Source: Alteromonadaceae bacterium XY-R5 (GTDB lineage Bacteria > Pseudomonadota > Gammaproteobacteria > Enterobacterales > Alteromonadaceae). From it: 64,000 nt of DNA. This document shows positions 1-9,712 of this stretch, piece after piece; the stretch's first letter is position 1; every line of letters begins with the position of its first letter. Where the stretch lies: assembly GCA_001660395.1 (NCBI GenBank), contig LXWE01000004.1, positions 206,270 through 270,269 on the forward strand. The letters run 5' to 3'. A model generated the notes under the pieces. That model was not told the origin of the DNA, searched no databases, and was given only the letters and a program-made list of their open reading frames with translations. The position numbers and the translations under genes are program-made.

Positions 1-24
1 TTTCATTGCTACAGCTTATACCAA

Positions 25-1329
25 TTAGAAGCGATAGTTCACCTGGGCAATAATGGCTTTTACGCTAGGATAAAGATCCATTTGCTGTAATACGCCCGGG
101 GCATTGAATCCTGCATTTTTAGGATCTTGCTGGTAATACTCCAGGCGGAAACCAAGCTCATCACCGTTTTCCAGGGTCATTCCGTATTTCAGGCCGATGG
201 TATAGGCCGTCATTTCACCTAAACGGTAATCGGCACTGGCATATTCCGGGATTGCCTGGTCCTGCAGCAGGAACGGACGATAGAAGTCTGCCGCCGATTG
301 TCTGTAGTAACGAAAATGGGGTTGCAAATAGCTGTTTTCGGATAAGTAAAAGCGGAAGCGGGTATCAACGGTATGCGAATCAATTTCCCAGTCGTCCGTT
401 GAAAAGCGATACGAGATATCTGCCACACCAACGTCTGCCGCATATTTGGTTTGCCAGAAGAAGCTCTGCTTAGTCCGTGAGTCCGGGCGATTTTCATATA
501 AGTTAGCCTGGGTATAGCCTTCACTGTCTACCACGCTGAGCACCTTGAAGGGATCTGTGGTGTAACCATCCACTTTCGAAATGCCGTAGTTAAATTGCAT
601 GATGGTGCGACGGTTAATCACCTGGGTATAGCCAAGCATCAAATCCAGTGTATTCTTGGTATCGCTGTCATCATTGCGGGTGGCATTGTAGTCGTCATCG
701 TACTCGTCTTCACTTTCGTACTCATCATCGTCATATACAGCCATGCTGCTAAACGCGACAGGTAAGCCACCTTCCGGCTTGATGGTATCGAAGGCGTAAG
801 ACATTCCCAGTGATAAGGTGCTGTTTTTTTGGTTAAAGTCACGGGCGATGGAGCCGTTTAATACGATCGACTGGTAGTCATATTCGTTAGACATCTGTAA
901 GCCACCGCTGACCCGGTAGTTTTCACTGATGGGTTGGGTCCACTGGCCACTGACCTGTAAACGGGTATCGTGGAAGGTATCATCCAACGGTACTTCATTT
1001 GCCCCTATGGTGTACTGACCCTGGCCGGATGGACGGGTAAAGGTTTGAGCGTATGGCTGAGCCACCGCACCAGTTGCCGATGCCCCGGTAAGGGCATCGA
1101 TCACCAGCTTACCGTTGAAGATATGTTCATCACCAAAATCTTTACTGGCATTGATAACACCCTCAATGGCGGTAACACGATCGGTCTCGCCGTAATACAA
1201 AAGCGCAGTATCAAATTGCCATGGATTTGGATCCGAAGGGGTTTCTGCGGCTACAGACTGACTCGCCAGCAGTGAACAGGTGGCCGTCGCCAAGGCGCTG
1301 GCGATAGAGCCTTTATTGCTTAGTTGCAT
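25..1329 (-). CDS. DUF3570 family outer-membrane beta-barrel protein
   Basis: A 434-residue protein with a signal peptide (cleavage near SVAAE) and many alternating aromatic/polar strands. It ends in VNYRF, a terminal Phe typical of outer-membrane barrels. The sequence matches my memory of the DUF3570 family, including a very acidic Asp/Glu-rich insertion around residues 200-225. Function of the family is unknown. I chose ATG at 1329 because GGGAGG lies 6 bases upstream; a TTG two codons earlier leaves no room for that site. The gene overlaps the DUF4266 gene by 10 bp and is the third gene of tlpA-like/DUF4266/DUF3570. Such cassettes often also carry an ApbE flavin transferase; if present here it would lie beyond the left edge. 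Family call good, function unknown. Confidence 0.85.
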   Translation of the reverse strand: MQLSNKGSIASALATATCSLLASQSVAAETPSDPNPWQFDTALLYYGETDRVTAIEGVINASKDFGDEHIFNGKLVIDALTGASATGAVAQPYAQTFTRPSGQGQYTIGANEVPLDDTFHDTRLQVSGQWTQPISENYRVSGGLQMSNEYDYQSIVLNGSIARDFNQKNSTLSLGMSYAFDTIKPEGGLPVAFSSMAVYDDDEYESEDEYDDDYNATRNDDSDTKNTLDLMLGYTQVINRRTIMQFNYGISKVDGYTTDPFKVLSVVDSEGYTQANLYENRPDSRTKQSFFWQTKYAADVGVADISYRFSTDDWEIDSHTVDTRFRFYLSENSYLQPHFRYYRQSAADFYRPFLLQDQAIPEYASADYRLGEMTAYTIGLKYGMTLENGDELGFRLEYYQQDPKNAGFNAPGVLQQMDLYPSVKAIIAQVNYRF

Positions 1330-1544
1330 CCACAACCTCCCCCGGCAAATGCACGGCCGCCACTGGTGGCTTCTTTTGAAAAGTAAATGTGGTCGTCCAG
1401 GCCTAAATCGACGCCTTCTGCATCCAACGCCATTTCTTTTTTGGCCAGTAAATCGCGCTGCCAGGGTTTAACACCCAAACTGGCGCAGCCGCCTAATGAC
1501 GTCAGCATGCTAAGTAACAGCAGTCGTGAAAGTAATTTCTGCAT
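1320..1544 (-). CDS. DUF4266 small lipoprotein with C-terminal Gly/Cys motif
   Basis: A 74-residue protein. A lipobox (LGGC, Cys about 20) predicts a lipid-anchored mature peptide of about 55 residues. It contains a DLGLDDHIYFSKEA core and ends in GGGCGCN, which I recognise as the DUF4266 signature. The two C-terminal Cys separated by one Gly are the only thiols besides the lipidated Cys, so they could bind a metal or cofactor or be redox partners of the thioredoxin encoded just upstream. The start overlaps the upstream stop (TAATG), indicating translational coupling, and the end overlaps the DUF3570 gene. The family has no established function that I know of. Confidence 0.85.
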   Translation of the reverse strand: MQKLLSRLLLLSMLTSLGGCASLGVKPWQRDLLAKKEMALDAEGVDLGLDDHIYFSKEATSGGRAFAGGGCGCN

Positions 1545-2056
1545 TAGTGTGATCCTCGTTCCTGCAACAGTTGCTGGATTTCTTGCTCATAGCGCGGAGT
1601 TTGCTGAGTGAAAAAGCCTTTGTGGCGATAACGAATGATGCCATCGGCATCAATCAGGTAACTACTGGGCATGCCTACCAGTGCATATTGTTCGGCAATA
1701 TTGCCCTCGGGGTCATACACAATCGGAAAGTTTGCTGGAATTTGCGCCAGGAACTGTTGAGCTAATTCGGACTCGGTATCCAGATTGATGGTTAATACTT
1801 GCAGTCCCTTATCGGCGTAGGTTTGCTGCATCTGGTTCATCCAAGGAAATGACTGACGGCAGGGTTTACACCAGGAAGCCCAGAAATCCAGATAAATCAC
1901 CTGGCCTTTCAGATCGGAAAGTTTGGCCGGTAATTGCGCATGTTTAAGAGCAAAATCTGGCGCGGGTGTGGCAGCACTGACCTGACTTATCAGACTAAGG
2001 CTAATTACCGTAAGCAGCATGCCTGCAACGCGCGGCAGACGGGAAAGTAATGGCAT
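1544..2056 (-). CDS. TlpA/ResA-like periplasmic thioredoxin
   Basis: A 170-residue thioredoxin-fold protein with an N-terminal signal sequence (hydrophobic residues about 12-28, cleavage near VSAA). The active site is WASWCKPC near residue 60, and the cis-proline loop is GMPSSYLID near residue 130. TlpA/ResA proteins reduce disulfides in the periplasm, often for haem or metal-centre assembly. It is the first gene of the cassette, so its likely client is the DUF4266 Cys-Gly-Cys lipoprotein (inference). AGGAG sits 7 bases before the ATG, inside an inverted repeat. A PmrA-like box and a -10-like hexamer lie just upstream. Confidence 0.9.
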   Translation of the reverse strand: MPLLSRLPRVAGMLLTVISLSLISQVSAATPAPDFALKHAQLPAKLSDLKGQVIYLDFWASWCKPCRQSFPWMNQMQQTYADKGLQVLTINLDTESELAQQFLAQIPANFPIVYDPEGNIAEQYALVGMPSSYLIDADGIIRYRHKGFFTQQTPRYEQEIQQLLQERGSH

Positions 2057-2062
2057 TGAAAG

Positions 2063-2092
2063 GCTCCTGTCCTTGATATCGTAGACAGGAGC
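2063..2092 (-). promoter_or_regulatory. Inverted repeat covering the tlpA-like ribosome binding site
   Basis: A perfect 9-bp inverted repeat, GCTCCTGTC (2063-2071) and GACAGGAGC (2084-2092), with a 12-base spacer. On the minus strand the 3' arm contains the AGGAG Shine-Dalgarno sequence 7 bases before the ATG at 2056. It could be an RNA hairpin that hides the ribosome site. However, the proposed -10 hexamer (2090-2095) overlaps the 5' arm, so a transcript from that promoter would lack part of it; a DNA operator is the alternative. Confidence 0.5.
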
Positions 2093-2122
2093 ATAAATTT
2101 ACTTGCTTAAAACAAGCTTAAG
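2090..2122 (-). promoter_or_regulatory. PmrA/QseB-type box and -10 of the tlpA-like/DUF4266/DUF3570 operon
   Basis: On the minus strand CTTAAG-N5-TTTAAG occupies 2122-2106. After exactly 10 bp comes TATGCT (2095-2090), a 4/6 match to the sigma-70 -10. The expected leader is about 27 nt before the ATG at 2056. The same box with the same 10-bp spacing occurs upstream of two other operons in the window. Confidence 0.6.
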
Positions 2123-2127
2123 AAACC

Positions 2128-3822
2128 TTAAAAATTTGGCTGATAAGGTCTTGTATAGATGGGTGAAGGGCTAACAGGTGCTACGCATCTTGGTTTAGGA
2201 GTATGTAACAGTAGCCAATGCTGGCGATGGGCAAAGCCCAAATCCAGCTTATCGTCGGTTTCCAGGCACTTACCAAACAGTGCGGCATTGTTCTCATCTA
2301 CCAACATGTATCCTTTAGGGTGATGGTTTAGCCATTGCCAGGCCAGGTATACCTGCTTCTCCATCGGCGTGTGCGCCCCCATATGTGAGGTGACATAAGG
2401 AGAAAACAGCAAAAACTGCTCTTTTACTTCCGTGAGCAACAGTTCTGCATCTTCAGGCACTTGCTGCTGCATACTGGTAAACAGGTTTTTCGGAGTACGG
2501 TCCTGTTCCAGTAGCGGGCACAACCACAAGCTGTAAACCAACCAAATCAAGCTAACAAACACTGGCCAACTGGTAAGTACGCGACGGCGCCAGAGGGTTA
2601 CACAAGATAGTCCGCCAACCGCCAGCAGGAAAATGGCGCCCCAGGGGCGAGCATGATATTCCGCCAGAGCTTTGGTCAATAGATGTGAATCCATTACACC
2701 CAGCACGGCCAGAACCAGCAACAGCACAGATATAACCGCAATTATGCCCTGTAGCAGCCAAATAAAGCCGCGACGTTTGCATATGGCGGATAAATATGGC
2801 GCACTAATCAGTGCCAGCATGGGCAGTGCTGGCAGAATATACACACCGCGTTTGCCCGGACTTAGACTGAAAAATACCAGCAGTAAGATGATCCAACCTA
2901 GGGGTAACAAAATACGGCGATCCTGGGCTTTTAGTGCCTGCCACCATTTGGGGGCAAGCCAGGGGAGCATCGCACTCATGGGCAACCAGAAGGCGGGGAC
3001 TACACTCACCAGGTAATACCAAAATGGCTTAATGTGATGCCAGGAGTCGGCATAACGTTTAGCGGTTTGTTTTAGCAGAATGTTGTCACGGTAAGCGTGC
3101 AGAGCAGGGTCATCACCGGCACTGGTCAGCCATATCATTGGTATCAGCCATAGTCCTATGCCCACCAGCATGGCAATTGGCGCTAATGCCCATTGCCAGC
3201 TCCCCCGAATTTCGTTTTGCTGCGGCTGACGCCATCGCGCTATCACGTATGGGATAAGCATCAGCAATGGCAGAAAACCCACTCCCTTAGTGATGACACC
3301 CAGGCCCATAAAAAATCCGCCAAGTGTGTACCAGCGCCAGTCAGGACCAAGCAATAAATGGCGCATTAAGCCATAACAACCCAGGGTGATAAAACCACAG
3401 ACCATGGCATCAATTTGGGCAGTTTTTGCCTGCAGGGTGAATTGCAGGGTGAATAGCAACAGTGCGGCAGCGCGCAGGCCGATACGTTCATCCCATAAAC
3501 GGCTGGCTAAATCTTTCACCAGATACAAAGAAAGTAAGCTAAATAAGGCATTTGGGATCAAGAATGCCCAGTTTATATTGCCTGAAAGGAAATAAAACAG
3601 GGCCGTTGCCCACATAAACAAGGGCGGTTTGTCTGGATAAAGCTCTCCACCTCGCAGGGGGAAAAACCATTGGCCGCTGTGCACCATTTCCATGGCGATT
3701 TGGGCAAAACGTGGCTCATCGGCTGGCCAGGGCGAACGTAGTCCGACTCCGGCTAAAATAAGCACAATCGCGAGCAGCCAGAATAACCCCTGGCGCTGGG
3801 TAATGGAGTTGCTGGATTTCAT
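2128..3822 (-). CDS. GT39 (ArnT/PMT-like) membrane glycosyltransferase
   Basis: A 564-residue integral membrane protein with about 11-12 hydrophobic segments. An N-terminal loop motif, PADEPRFA near residue 34, is the acidic catalytic loop of the GT-C ArnT/PMT fold. Such enzymes move a sugar from a polyprenyl-phosphate carrier onto lipid A or another envelope acceptor on the periplasmic face. It is the last gene of a three-gene operon, starting immediately after the TVP38 stop. The GT2 enzyme first in the operon could supply the lipid-linked sugar, the same logic as ArnC/ArnT. The other arn genes are absent, so the sugar is probably not aminoarabinose; donor and acceptor are unknown. Confidence 0.85.
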   Translation of the reverse strand: MKSSNSITQRQGLFWLLAIVLILAGVGLRSPWPADEPRFAQIAMEMVHSGQWFFPLRGGELYPDKPPLFMWATALFYFLSGNINWAFLIPNALFSLLSLYLVKDLASRLWDERIGLRAAALLLFTLQFTLQAKTAQIDAMVCGFITLGCYGLMRHLLLGPDWRWYTLGGFFMGLGVITKGVGFLPLLMLIPYVIARWRQPQQNEIRGSWQWALAPIAMLVGIGLWLIPMIWLTSAGDDPALHAYRDNILLKQTAKRYADSWHHIKPFWYYLVSVVPAFWLPMSAMLPWLAPKWWQALKAQDRRILLPLGWIILLLVFFSLSPGKRGVYILPALPMLALISAPYLSAICKRRGFIWLLQGIIAVISVLLLVLAVLGVMDSHLLTKALAEYHARPWGAIFLLAVGGLSCVTLWRRRVLTSWPVFVSLIWLVYSLWLCPLLEQDRTPKNLFTSMQQQVPEDAELLLTEVKEQFLLFSPYVTSHMGAHTPMEKQVYLAWQWLNHHPKGYMLVDENNAALFGKCLETDDKLDLGFAHRQHWLLLHTPKPRCVAPVSPSPIYTRPYQPNF

Positions 3823-4524
3823 TTAATGACTGGTAATATCAAGTTGTTGTTTTAACTGGCGGGCAGTTTTATTGCGCTTGTATAGGTAAAAACTCAGACC
3901 TGTAGAAATAGCAAACAGCACGACACCCAAGATAATTTTTTCGCTGGACCCAACGGCAATGCCAGAGCCTGCCAGGGCAAACACCAACATTTGCGGTAAA
4001 TAGCCAATAAAAGAGGCTGCAAAAAATGGCGCGGGAGGCGTATTCGCCGTACCTGCCAGCAGGTTGGTGAGCATATTATTACCAAGGGGAAAGAAGCGCA
4101 GGCACAGGGTTTTATAAAAAGTATCTGTGGTCAAAAATTTATCTATCCCCGGTTTTTCCCGTAGCCAGCGACGTAGCGGTGTATGAACCAGGATAGTTCG
4201 GCCAACATAAAAGCTAATGATGGCACCACACAGCACCGCTACAGCGGAAATTAACGCGCCTTTAATTACACCAAATGCGAAACCTGCACTGAATGCTGCC
4301 ACTTGTCTTGGGATTGCCAGTGCACTGAGCAGGGCAAACAGACCGATAAAATATAGCGCGGCTTCAAGCGGAGGCATGCTGGCGTAGGCCGCCTGCCAGT
4401 GATCAATTAATTCCTGAATGGGGGCGAACTGGCTAAGCCAGGTACCTGCAAGCATAAGCAAAACAAAGATGAAAGTGGATTTCGCCCACCATCTTAAAGA
4501 GATGCTGTTCCCTTGCCTATCCAT
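3823..4524 (-). CDS. TVP38/TMEM64 (VTT/DedA-like) membrane protein
   Basis: A protein of about 233 residues with five to six hydrophobic segments and the VTT core: Gly-rich AFSAGFAFGVIKGALIS followed by GAIISFYVGR, then the FFPLGNNMLTNLLAG segment. The VTT/DedA superfamily includes lipid scramblases and undecaprenyl-phosphate recycling proteins. Between two glycosyltransferases, a role in moving or recycling a lipid carrier is plausible (inference). ATG at 4524 follows GGGAAC and overlaps the GT2 gene by 8 bp. An in-frame ATG at 4548 would add 8 residues but has no ribosome site. Confidence 0.85.
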   Translation of the reverse strand: MDRQGNSISLRWWAKSTFIFVLLMLAGTWLSQFAPIQELIDHWQAAYASMPPLEAALYFIGLFALLSALAIPRQVAAFSAGFAFGVIKGALISAVAVLCGAIISFYVGRTILVHTPLRRWLREKPGIDKFLTTDTFYKTLCLRFFPLGNNMLTNLLAGTANTPPAPFFAASFIGYLPQMLVFALAGSGIAVGSSEKIILGVVLFAISTGLSFYLYKRNKTARQLKQQLDITSH

Positions 4525-5254
4525 GATTTTGTTCCCAGTGCTTCGCATCTATATAGCGATTACGGCGTTGTAGCCACATCACACCAAAGATATCGACCAG
4601 ACCCACAAAGGCGCGATTGAGCATGCCGTATTTTGATTGGCCAGCCATGCGCTGACGGTGGTTGACCGGGTGAATCACTACATCGCCGCCCAGGCGTTGA
4701 ATAAGAGCAGGTAAAAATCTGTGCATATGATCGAAATAAGGCAAACGCAAAAAAGTGGCTCGTGGAAATACTTTTAACCCACAACCTGTGTCAGGCGTAT
4801 GATCATTTAATAAAAAGCTACGAATTTTGTTGGCAAACTTACTTTGCAAGCGTTTCCACAGGGTGTCATGGCGATTATGACGAAAGCCAGCAATGCAAAA
4901 GTCTTTGGCTGGCAAATACTGTTCTGCCAGACGCAGCATTTCGGGGATATCGGCGGGATCATTCTGGCCATCGGCATCTAACGTGGCAATCAGATCACCT
5001 TTGGCATACTGCACGCCTAAATATACGGCGGTACTTTGACCCACCGAGCTTTTTAAAGTGATAACCTTTAGCCAGGGAAACTCAGTCTTTGCCTGTTCCA
5101 GGCGCGCAGCAGTACTGTCGGTACTGCCATCGTTGATGTAGATGACTTCAAGCTCAGCACGGTCGCCAACAGCGCGATTAATTTCAGTCAGTAATGGCAG
5201 GATATTGTCCTGTTCGTTTTTGGCGGGGATAACAACGGAAGTGCTTGCGCTCAT
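4517..5254 (-). CDS. GT2 family polyprenyl-phosphate sugar transferase (DPM1/ArnC-like)
   Basis: A 245-residue family 2 glycosyltransferase without a convincing membrane segment. It starts MSASTSVVIPAKNEQ and has the nucleotide/metal motif TLDADGQNDP near residue 90 and the GCGLKVF and HRQRMAGQSKYG motifs of dolichyl/undecaprenyl-phosphate glycosyltransferases. It most likely makes undecaprenyl-phosphate-sugar for the GT39 enzyme of the same operon. The start was set at ATG 5254, where the family N-terminus begins; the open frame reaches 5302 but the extra 16 residues look non-coding. A PmrA-like box lies 55-71 bp upstream. Confidence 0.88.
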   Translation of the reverse strand: MSASTSVVIPAKNEQDNILPLLTEINRAVGDRAELEVIYINDGSTDSTAARLEQAKTEFPWLKVITLKSSVGQSTAVYLGVQYAKGDLIATLDADGQNDPADIPEMLRLAEQYLPAKDFCIAGFRHNRHDTLWKRLQSKFANKIRSFLLNDHTPDTGCGLKVFPRATFLRLPYFDHMHRFLPALIQRLGGDVVIHPVNHRQRMAGQSKYGMLNRAFVGLVDIFGVMWLQRRNRYIDAKHWEQNHG

Positions 5255-5292
5255 GTCTACGTCCAAACAAATAAGATGAAAGCAAATAACCA

Positions 5293-5325
5293 AGTATGGC
5301 AAACGTATCTTAAGAATCCCTTAAG
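5293..5325 (-). promoter_or_regulatory. PmrA/QseB-type box and -10 of the GT2/TVP38/GT39 operon
   Basis: A perfect tandem repeat CTTAAG-N5-CTTAAG lies at 5309-5325 (minus strand 5325 to 5309). Exactly 10 bp later is CATACT (5298-5293), a weak -10. The predicted leader to the ATG at 5254 is about 32 nt. The classical PmrA box has this tandem form and controls arn/lipid A genes in enterobacteria, which fits an operon with GT2 and ArnT-like enzymes. Confidence 0.65.
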
Positions 5326-5475
5326 CTTCGTTATTTGGCATGGTCTTATACGTACATCTTAATCGTGGACCTGTTTTTTTGCCGATTGCAAAGCTCAGAC
5401 ACGTTTCGCTAACTATAGGTTTGACAAGAAAATTTTTCTACAGCAATTTTTTTTCAAATTTTTTTTGTTAAAAAC

Positions 5476-5503
5476 CTTGAGATAACTAAGGCTATCCCCA
5501 TCT
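5476..5503 (+). promoter_or_regulatory. Sigma-32 heat-shock promoter of groESL
   Basis: CTTGAGA (5476-5482), a 13-bp spacer and CCCCATCT (5496-5503) match the RpoH consensus CTTGAAA / CCCCATnT with only one mismatch. It lies about 110 bp upstream of groES, giving a leader of roughly 100 nt. No CIRCE element (HrcA operator) is visible, so control appears to be by RpoH. Confidence 0.85.
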
Positions 5504-5524
5504 ATCCTGCCAGACAATTTAAAA

Positions 5525-5569
5525 CCGCCCCCAATTGGGGGTTGTTCACTAACTTCCCGAGAGATCGGG
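5525..5569 (+). other. Two predicted hairpins in the groESL leader
   Basis: The first is a perfect 14-bp palindrome CCCCCAATTGGGGG at 5528-5541, flanked by AAC/GTT that can extend the pairing around a mismatch. The second is CCCGA-GAGA-TCGGG at 5556-5569, a 5-bp stem capped by a GNRA-type loop. Both fall between the sigma-32 promoter and the ribosome site (AGGAG near 5599). They could stabilise the leader or respond to temperature; this is inference. Confidence 0.5.
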
Positions 5570-5611
5570 TTTATAAATATCCTTAATTTGGAATTTTCAG
5601 GAGATTTGAAA

Positions 5612-5902
5612 ATGGCAATCCGTCCTTTAAACGATCGCGTTATCGTTAAGCGTCAAGAAGTAGAAAGCAAATCCGCTGGTGGCATCGTACTGACTGGCTC
5701 TGCCGCGGAAAAATCTACTCGCGGTAAAGTGATCGCTGTTGGTAACGGTCGCATTCTGGATAGCGGCGAAGTGCGCCCTCTGGACGTTAAAGTTGGCGAT
5801 ATCGTGATCTTCAACGATGGCTACGGCGTGAAAACCGAGAAGCTGGATGGCGAAGAAGTGCTGATCATGAGCGAAAGCGACATCCTGGCAGTGGTTGAAT
5901 AA
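5612..5902 (+). CDS. groES: Co-chaperonin GroES
   Basis: A 96-residue protein of normal GroES length, starting [16 protein letters not shown], with the mobile loop [18 protein letters not shown] at about residues 17-34 and the roof loop [13 protein letters not shown]. It caps GroEL during ATP-driven protein folding in the cytoplasm. ATG at 5612 follows CAGGAG; an in-frame TTG 24 bases upstream is not needed. It is the first gene of groESL, transcribed from the sigma-32 promoter at 5476. Confidence 0.98.
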   Translation: MAIRPLNDRVIVKRQEVESKSAGGIVLTGSAAEKSTRGKVIAVGNGRILDSGEVRPLDVKVGDIVIFNDGYGVKTEKLDGEEVLIMSESDILAVVE

Positions 5903-5933
5903 GACCCCCCTTTTTCGAATTAAGCGAATTTAA

Positions 5934-7592
<1,659 letters not shown>

Positions 7593-7629
7593 GGACATTT
7601 TCCTTACATTGGCATCTCGCTAAATCCAT

Positions 7630-7657
7630 AAAAAACCCGGCTTAGGCCGGGTTTTTT
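7630..7657 (+). terminator. Rho-independent terminator after groEL
   Basis: CCCGGC-TTAG-GCCGGG stem (7636-7651) flanked by six A on the left and six T on the right. It can act on both strands, so it may also serve the leftward M48 gene ending at 7686. Confidence 0.9.
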
Positions 7658-7685
7658 GCTTCTGAAATGCATGTCGCGGCTTAAT

Positions 7686-9545
7686 TTAAATGACCTTTTT
7701 ACCCAATTTTTTAATTTTGTTGAACAGCCGTCTATTCTGCCCTTTGGTAAGGACTATGACAGTTTCAGTATCCCGAAGGGTTAGGGCATTTATTATTTTC
7801 TCAGGCAAATTATCCGCAAGATAAAATCCACGTTTAGCTTCAATTACGAAAACATAAACGGGACTGTCGGTAAAATAACTAACTTGCTTTTGCATGACCC
7901 AGGCGGCTTTGACTTTCTTATTTGATTGGATTTGAACTATCAGGTGCTGAATGGATTCGACCAGATCCTCTGAGGTGTAAAAGCCGTCTTTAATACTAAT
8001 TATCTGGCGTTCAATGCTTGCCTGATAACCTACTTCCTCTAAGTGGCTTAACTTGTTGAACCAGACGTTCGCGTCATCAGCTCTATTGTTCATAATAAGG
8101 TAAGTATAGGCTGCATGTGCAGCTTGTTCTGTAAACTCATGTTTAGCAGAAGCTTTTTCCAGAAGCTCTAATCCCATGTCATTATTCTCTGCAAGCAATA
8201 AGCGACCGATGGCAAATTGGCAGGCAACGTCATCAGGAAATTTTTGTAAATAGGCCTGATAGAGTGGCAGGGCAGGTTGTTCCGGTGTGAATTTTTCAGA
8301 TAATGTGGCGAGTGACCAAGAATCCTGCTGATTCAACGTAACTTGATCTTTGTTTTGCAGGGTGTGAAGCAAGCATTTCTCTTGCTGAATTTGCTCGTAC
8401 TTCTCTTGCCAGCTTTTTGCATTAAGTGCTTCCCATTCCCTGTCGATGAGTTCCGCCATTTGATTGATACCATCGCCAAAAAAGTACCGACCTGCACTTT
8501 CTGCGGTAGGGCTAAATTGCATGTTTTGCTCTGACAATGCCGATAATCTGTCCGTCAGGCAGGGATGTGTGTCCAGATAGCTTGTTGTTTCTTTTTTTGA
8601 AAAGGAAATGGCGTCGTTGGCTTCCTGGACGGTTAGGCGGTTTTGCTGCAAAAAGGACACTAACCCAGCATAGGGTAACTGCATTGGCGTGGGGGTATCC
8701 ATTATGGTGAGATTAAATGGGGTCCAGTGTTTGCTAAGAATAAAGTCTTTGTAAGCCGAGGTTTTGATTAGTGCGGAGGCAAGGGTGTGTGCAGAGGTGA
8801 GCCTGGCAGCCTGCGCGTCTGCTTCGTATTCATTTAATCTGGCCAGGGCAAAGGAATAGGCCGCAAATCTCGGGCTATACCATTTGAAAAACTTACGAAT
8901 AGGCGCGGTTGTCCAGCTATTATGTTGTTCCAGATTGAATAGGATGTTTTGGAAATTTTCCCGCGTACGATAAATCCAGCCGTGAAACTTGCTATGGTTC
9001 CCAGATAAATGTGCAAGTTCATGGGCGATAACGGATTTCAGCTCATCTGCATTTAACGACATGAGCAACTCGAATCCTAAAATAAGGGTGTTATGGGTGA
9101 ATCCAAGGGCAAAACCTCTGGGGGTTTGCGCTAACGCTGCGTTGAATTCAGGAGTAATGATTACCTGATGGATCTTGGGGCAGCATAACTCGGTTGTTAG
9201 CGTTTCTATACAGGCGAAGAGTTCTGGGCTTTGTGTTTTGGTGATTTTGATGCCATGTGGCTTCTGTGCCCAGACGAATATGGACTTGAACAATACCCAG
9301 GCAAATACGAGTAACGGAAAAATGAGCTTCTTCTTTAACAGCAGTAGCAGGAACATGGTACTTGAGAGTGCAAGCACGACACTGACAGACACCAGGCCAA
9401 GTAAAATGGCGGTGATAATCAGAATGACGCCATAGCCCAGGAGTGAGTACTGCAGTAATCGGTTTTTGTATTGTTGCGGATTGTTTTGCAACTCCATCTC
9501 TGCTTTTTGCAGCAGAGCATCCAGGTCATTCTGATCGGAATCCAT
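7686..9545 (-). CDS. M48 family membrane metalloprotease with long C-terminal helical region
   Basis: A 619-residue protein. Two hydrophobic segments (about residues 38-70 and 78-95) precede an M48 peptidase domain with zinc motif HELAH and third ligand in NEYEAD, about 65 residues later. M48 enzymes (HtpX/Ste24/BepA type) are zinc proteases in membrane or envelope quality control. The C-terminal half has TPR-like helical features (LYQAYLQKFPDDVACQFAIGRLLLAENND) and a final basic domain. I chose ATG at 9545, with AAAGGA 10 bases upstream, over ATG at 9566, which lacks a site. It stands alone; its substrate is unknown. Confidence 0.85.
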   Translation of the reverse strand: MDSDQNDLDALLQKAEMELQNNPQQYKNRLLQYSLLGYGVILIITAILLGLVSVSVVLALSSTMFLLLLLKKKLIFPLLVFAWVLFKSIFVWAQKPHGIKITKTQSPELFACIETLTTELCCPKIHQVIITPEFNAALAQTPRGFALGFTHNTLILGFELLMSLNADELKSVIAHELAHLSGNHSKFHGWIYRTRENFQNILFNLEQHNSWTTAPIRKFFKWYSPRFAAYSFALARLNEYEADAQAARLTSAHTLASALIKTSAYKDFILSKHWTPFNLTIMDTPTPMQLPYAGLVSFLQQNRLTVQEANDAISFSKKETTSYLDTHPCLTDRLSALSEQNMQFSPTAESAGRYFFGDGINQMAELIDREWEALNAKSWQEKYEQIQQEKCLLHTLQNKDQVTLNQQDSWSLATLSEKFTPEQPALPLYQAYLQKFPDDVACQFAIGRLLLAENNDMGLELLEKASAKHEFTEQAAHAAYTYLIMNNRADDANVWFNKLSHLEEVGYQASIERQIISIKDGFYTSEDLVESIQHLIVQIQSNKKVKAAWVMQKQVSYFTDSPVYVFVIEAKRGFYLADNLPEKIINALTLRDTETVIVLTKGQNRRLFNKIKKLGKKVI

Positions 9546-9679
9546 ACCTACTTTTTCCTTTCTCATCCGAGAGTTATGTAGGACTTTTATCAGAAATTTG
9601 TTTGTTTAAAAAGGATTGCTGTACAGGATTTGTGTGAAATATGCTCAGAGTAGGGTGCCGCATACGGATGCGATATCAG

Positions 9680-9700
9680 AGAGCCCCGGGTAGGGGCTCT
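9680..9700 (-). terminator. GC-rich hairpin after the siderophore receptor gene
   Basis: AGAGCCCC (9680-9687) and GGGGCTCT (9693-9700) form a perfect 8-bp stem with a 5-base loop, 13 bp past the receptor stop codon. There is no strong T-run on the minus strand, so termination efficiency is uncertain. Confidence 0.5.
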
Positions 9701-9712
9701 TCTATAAGCAGG

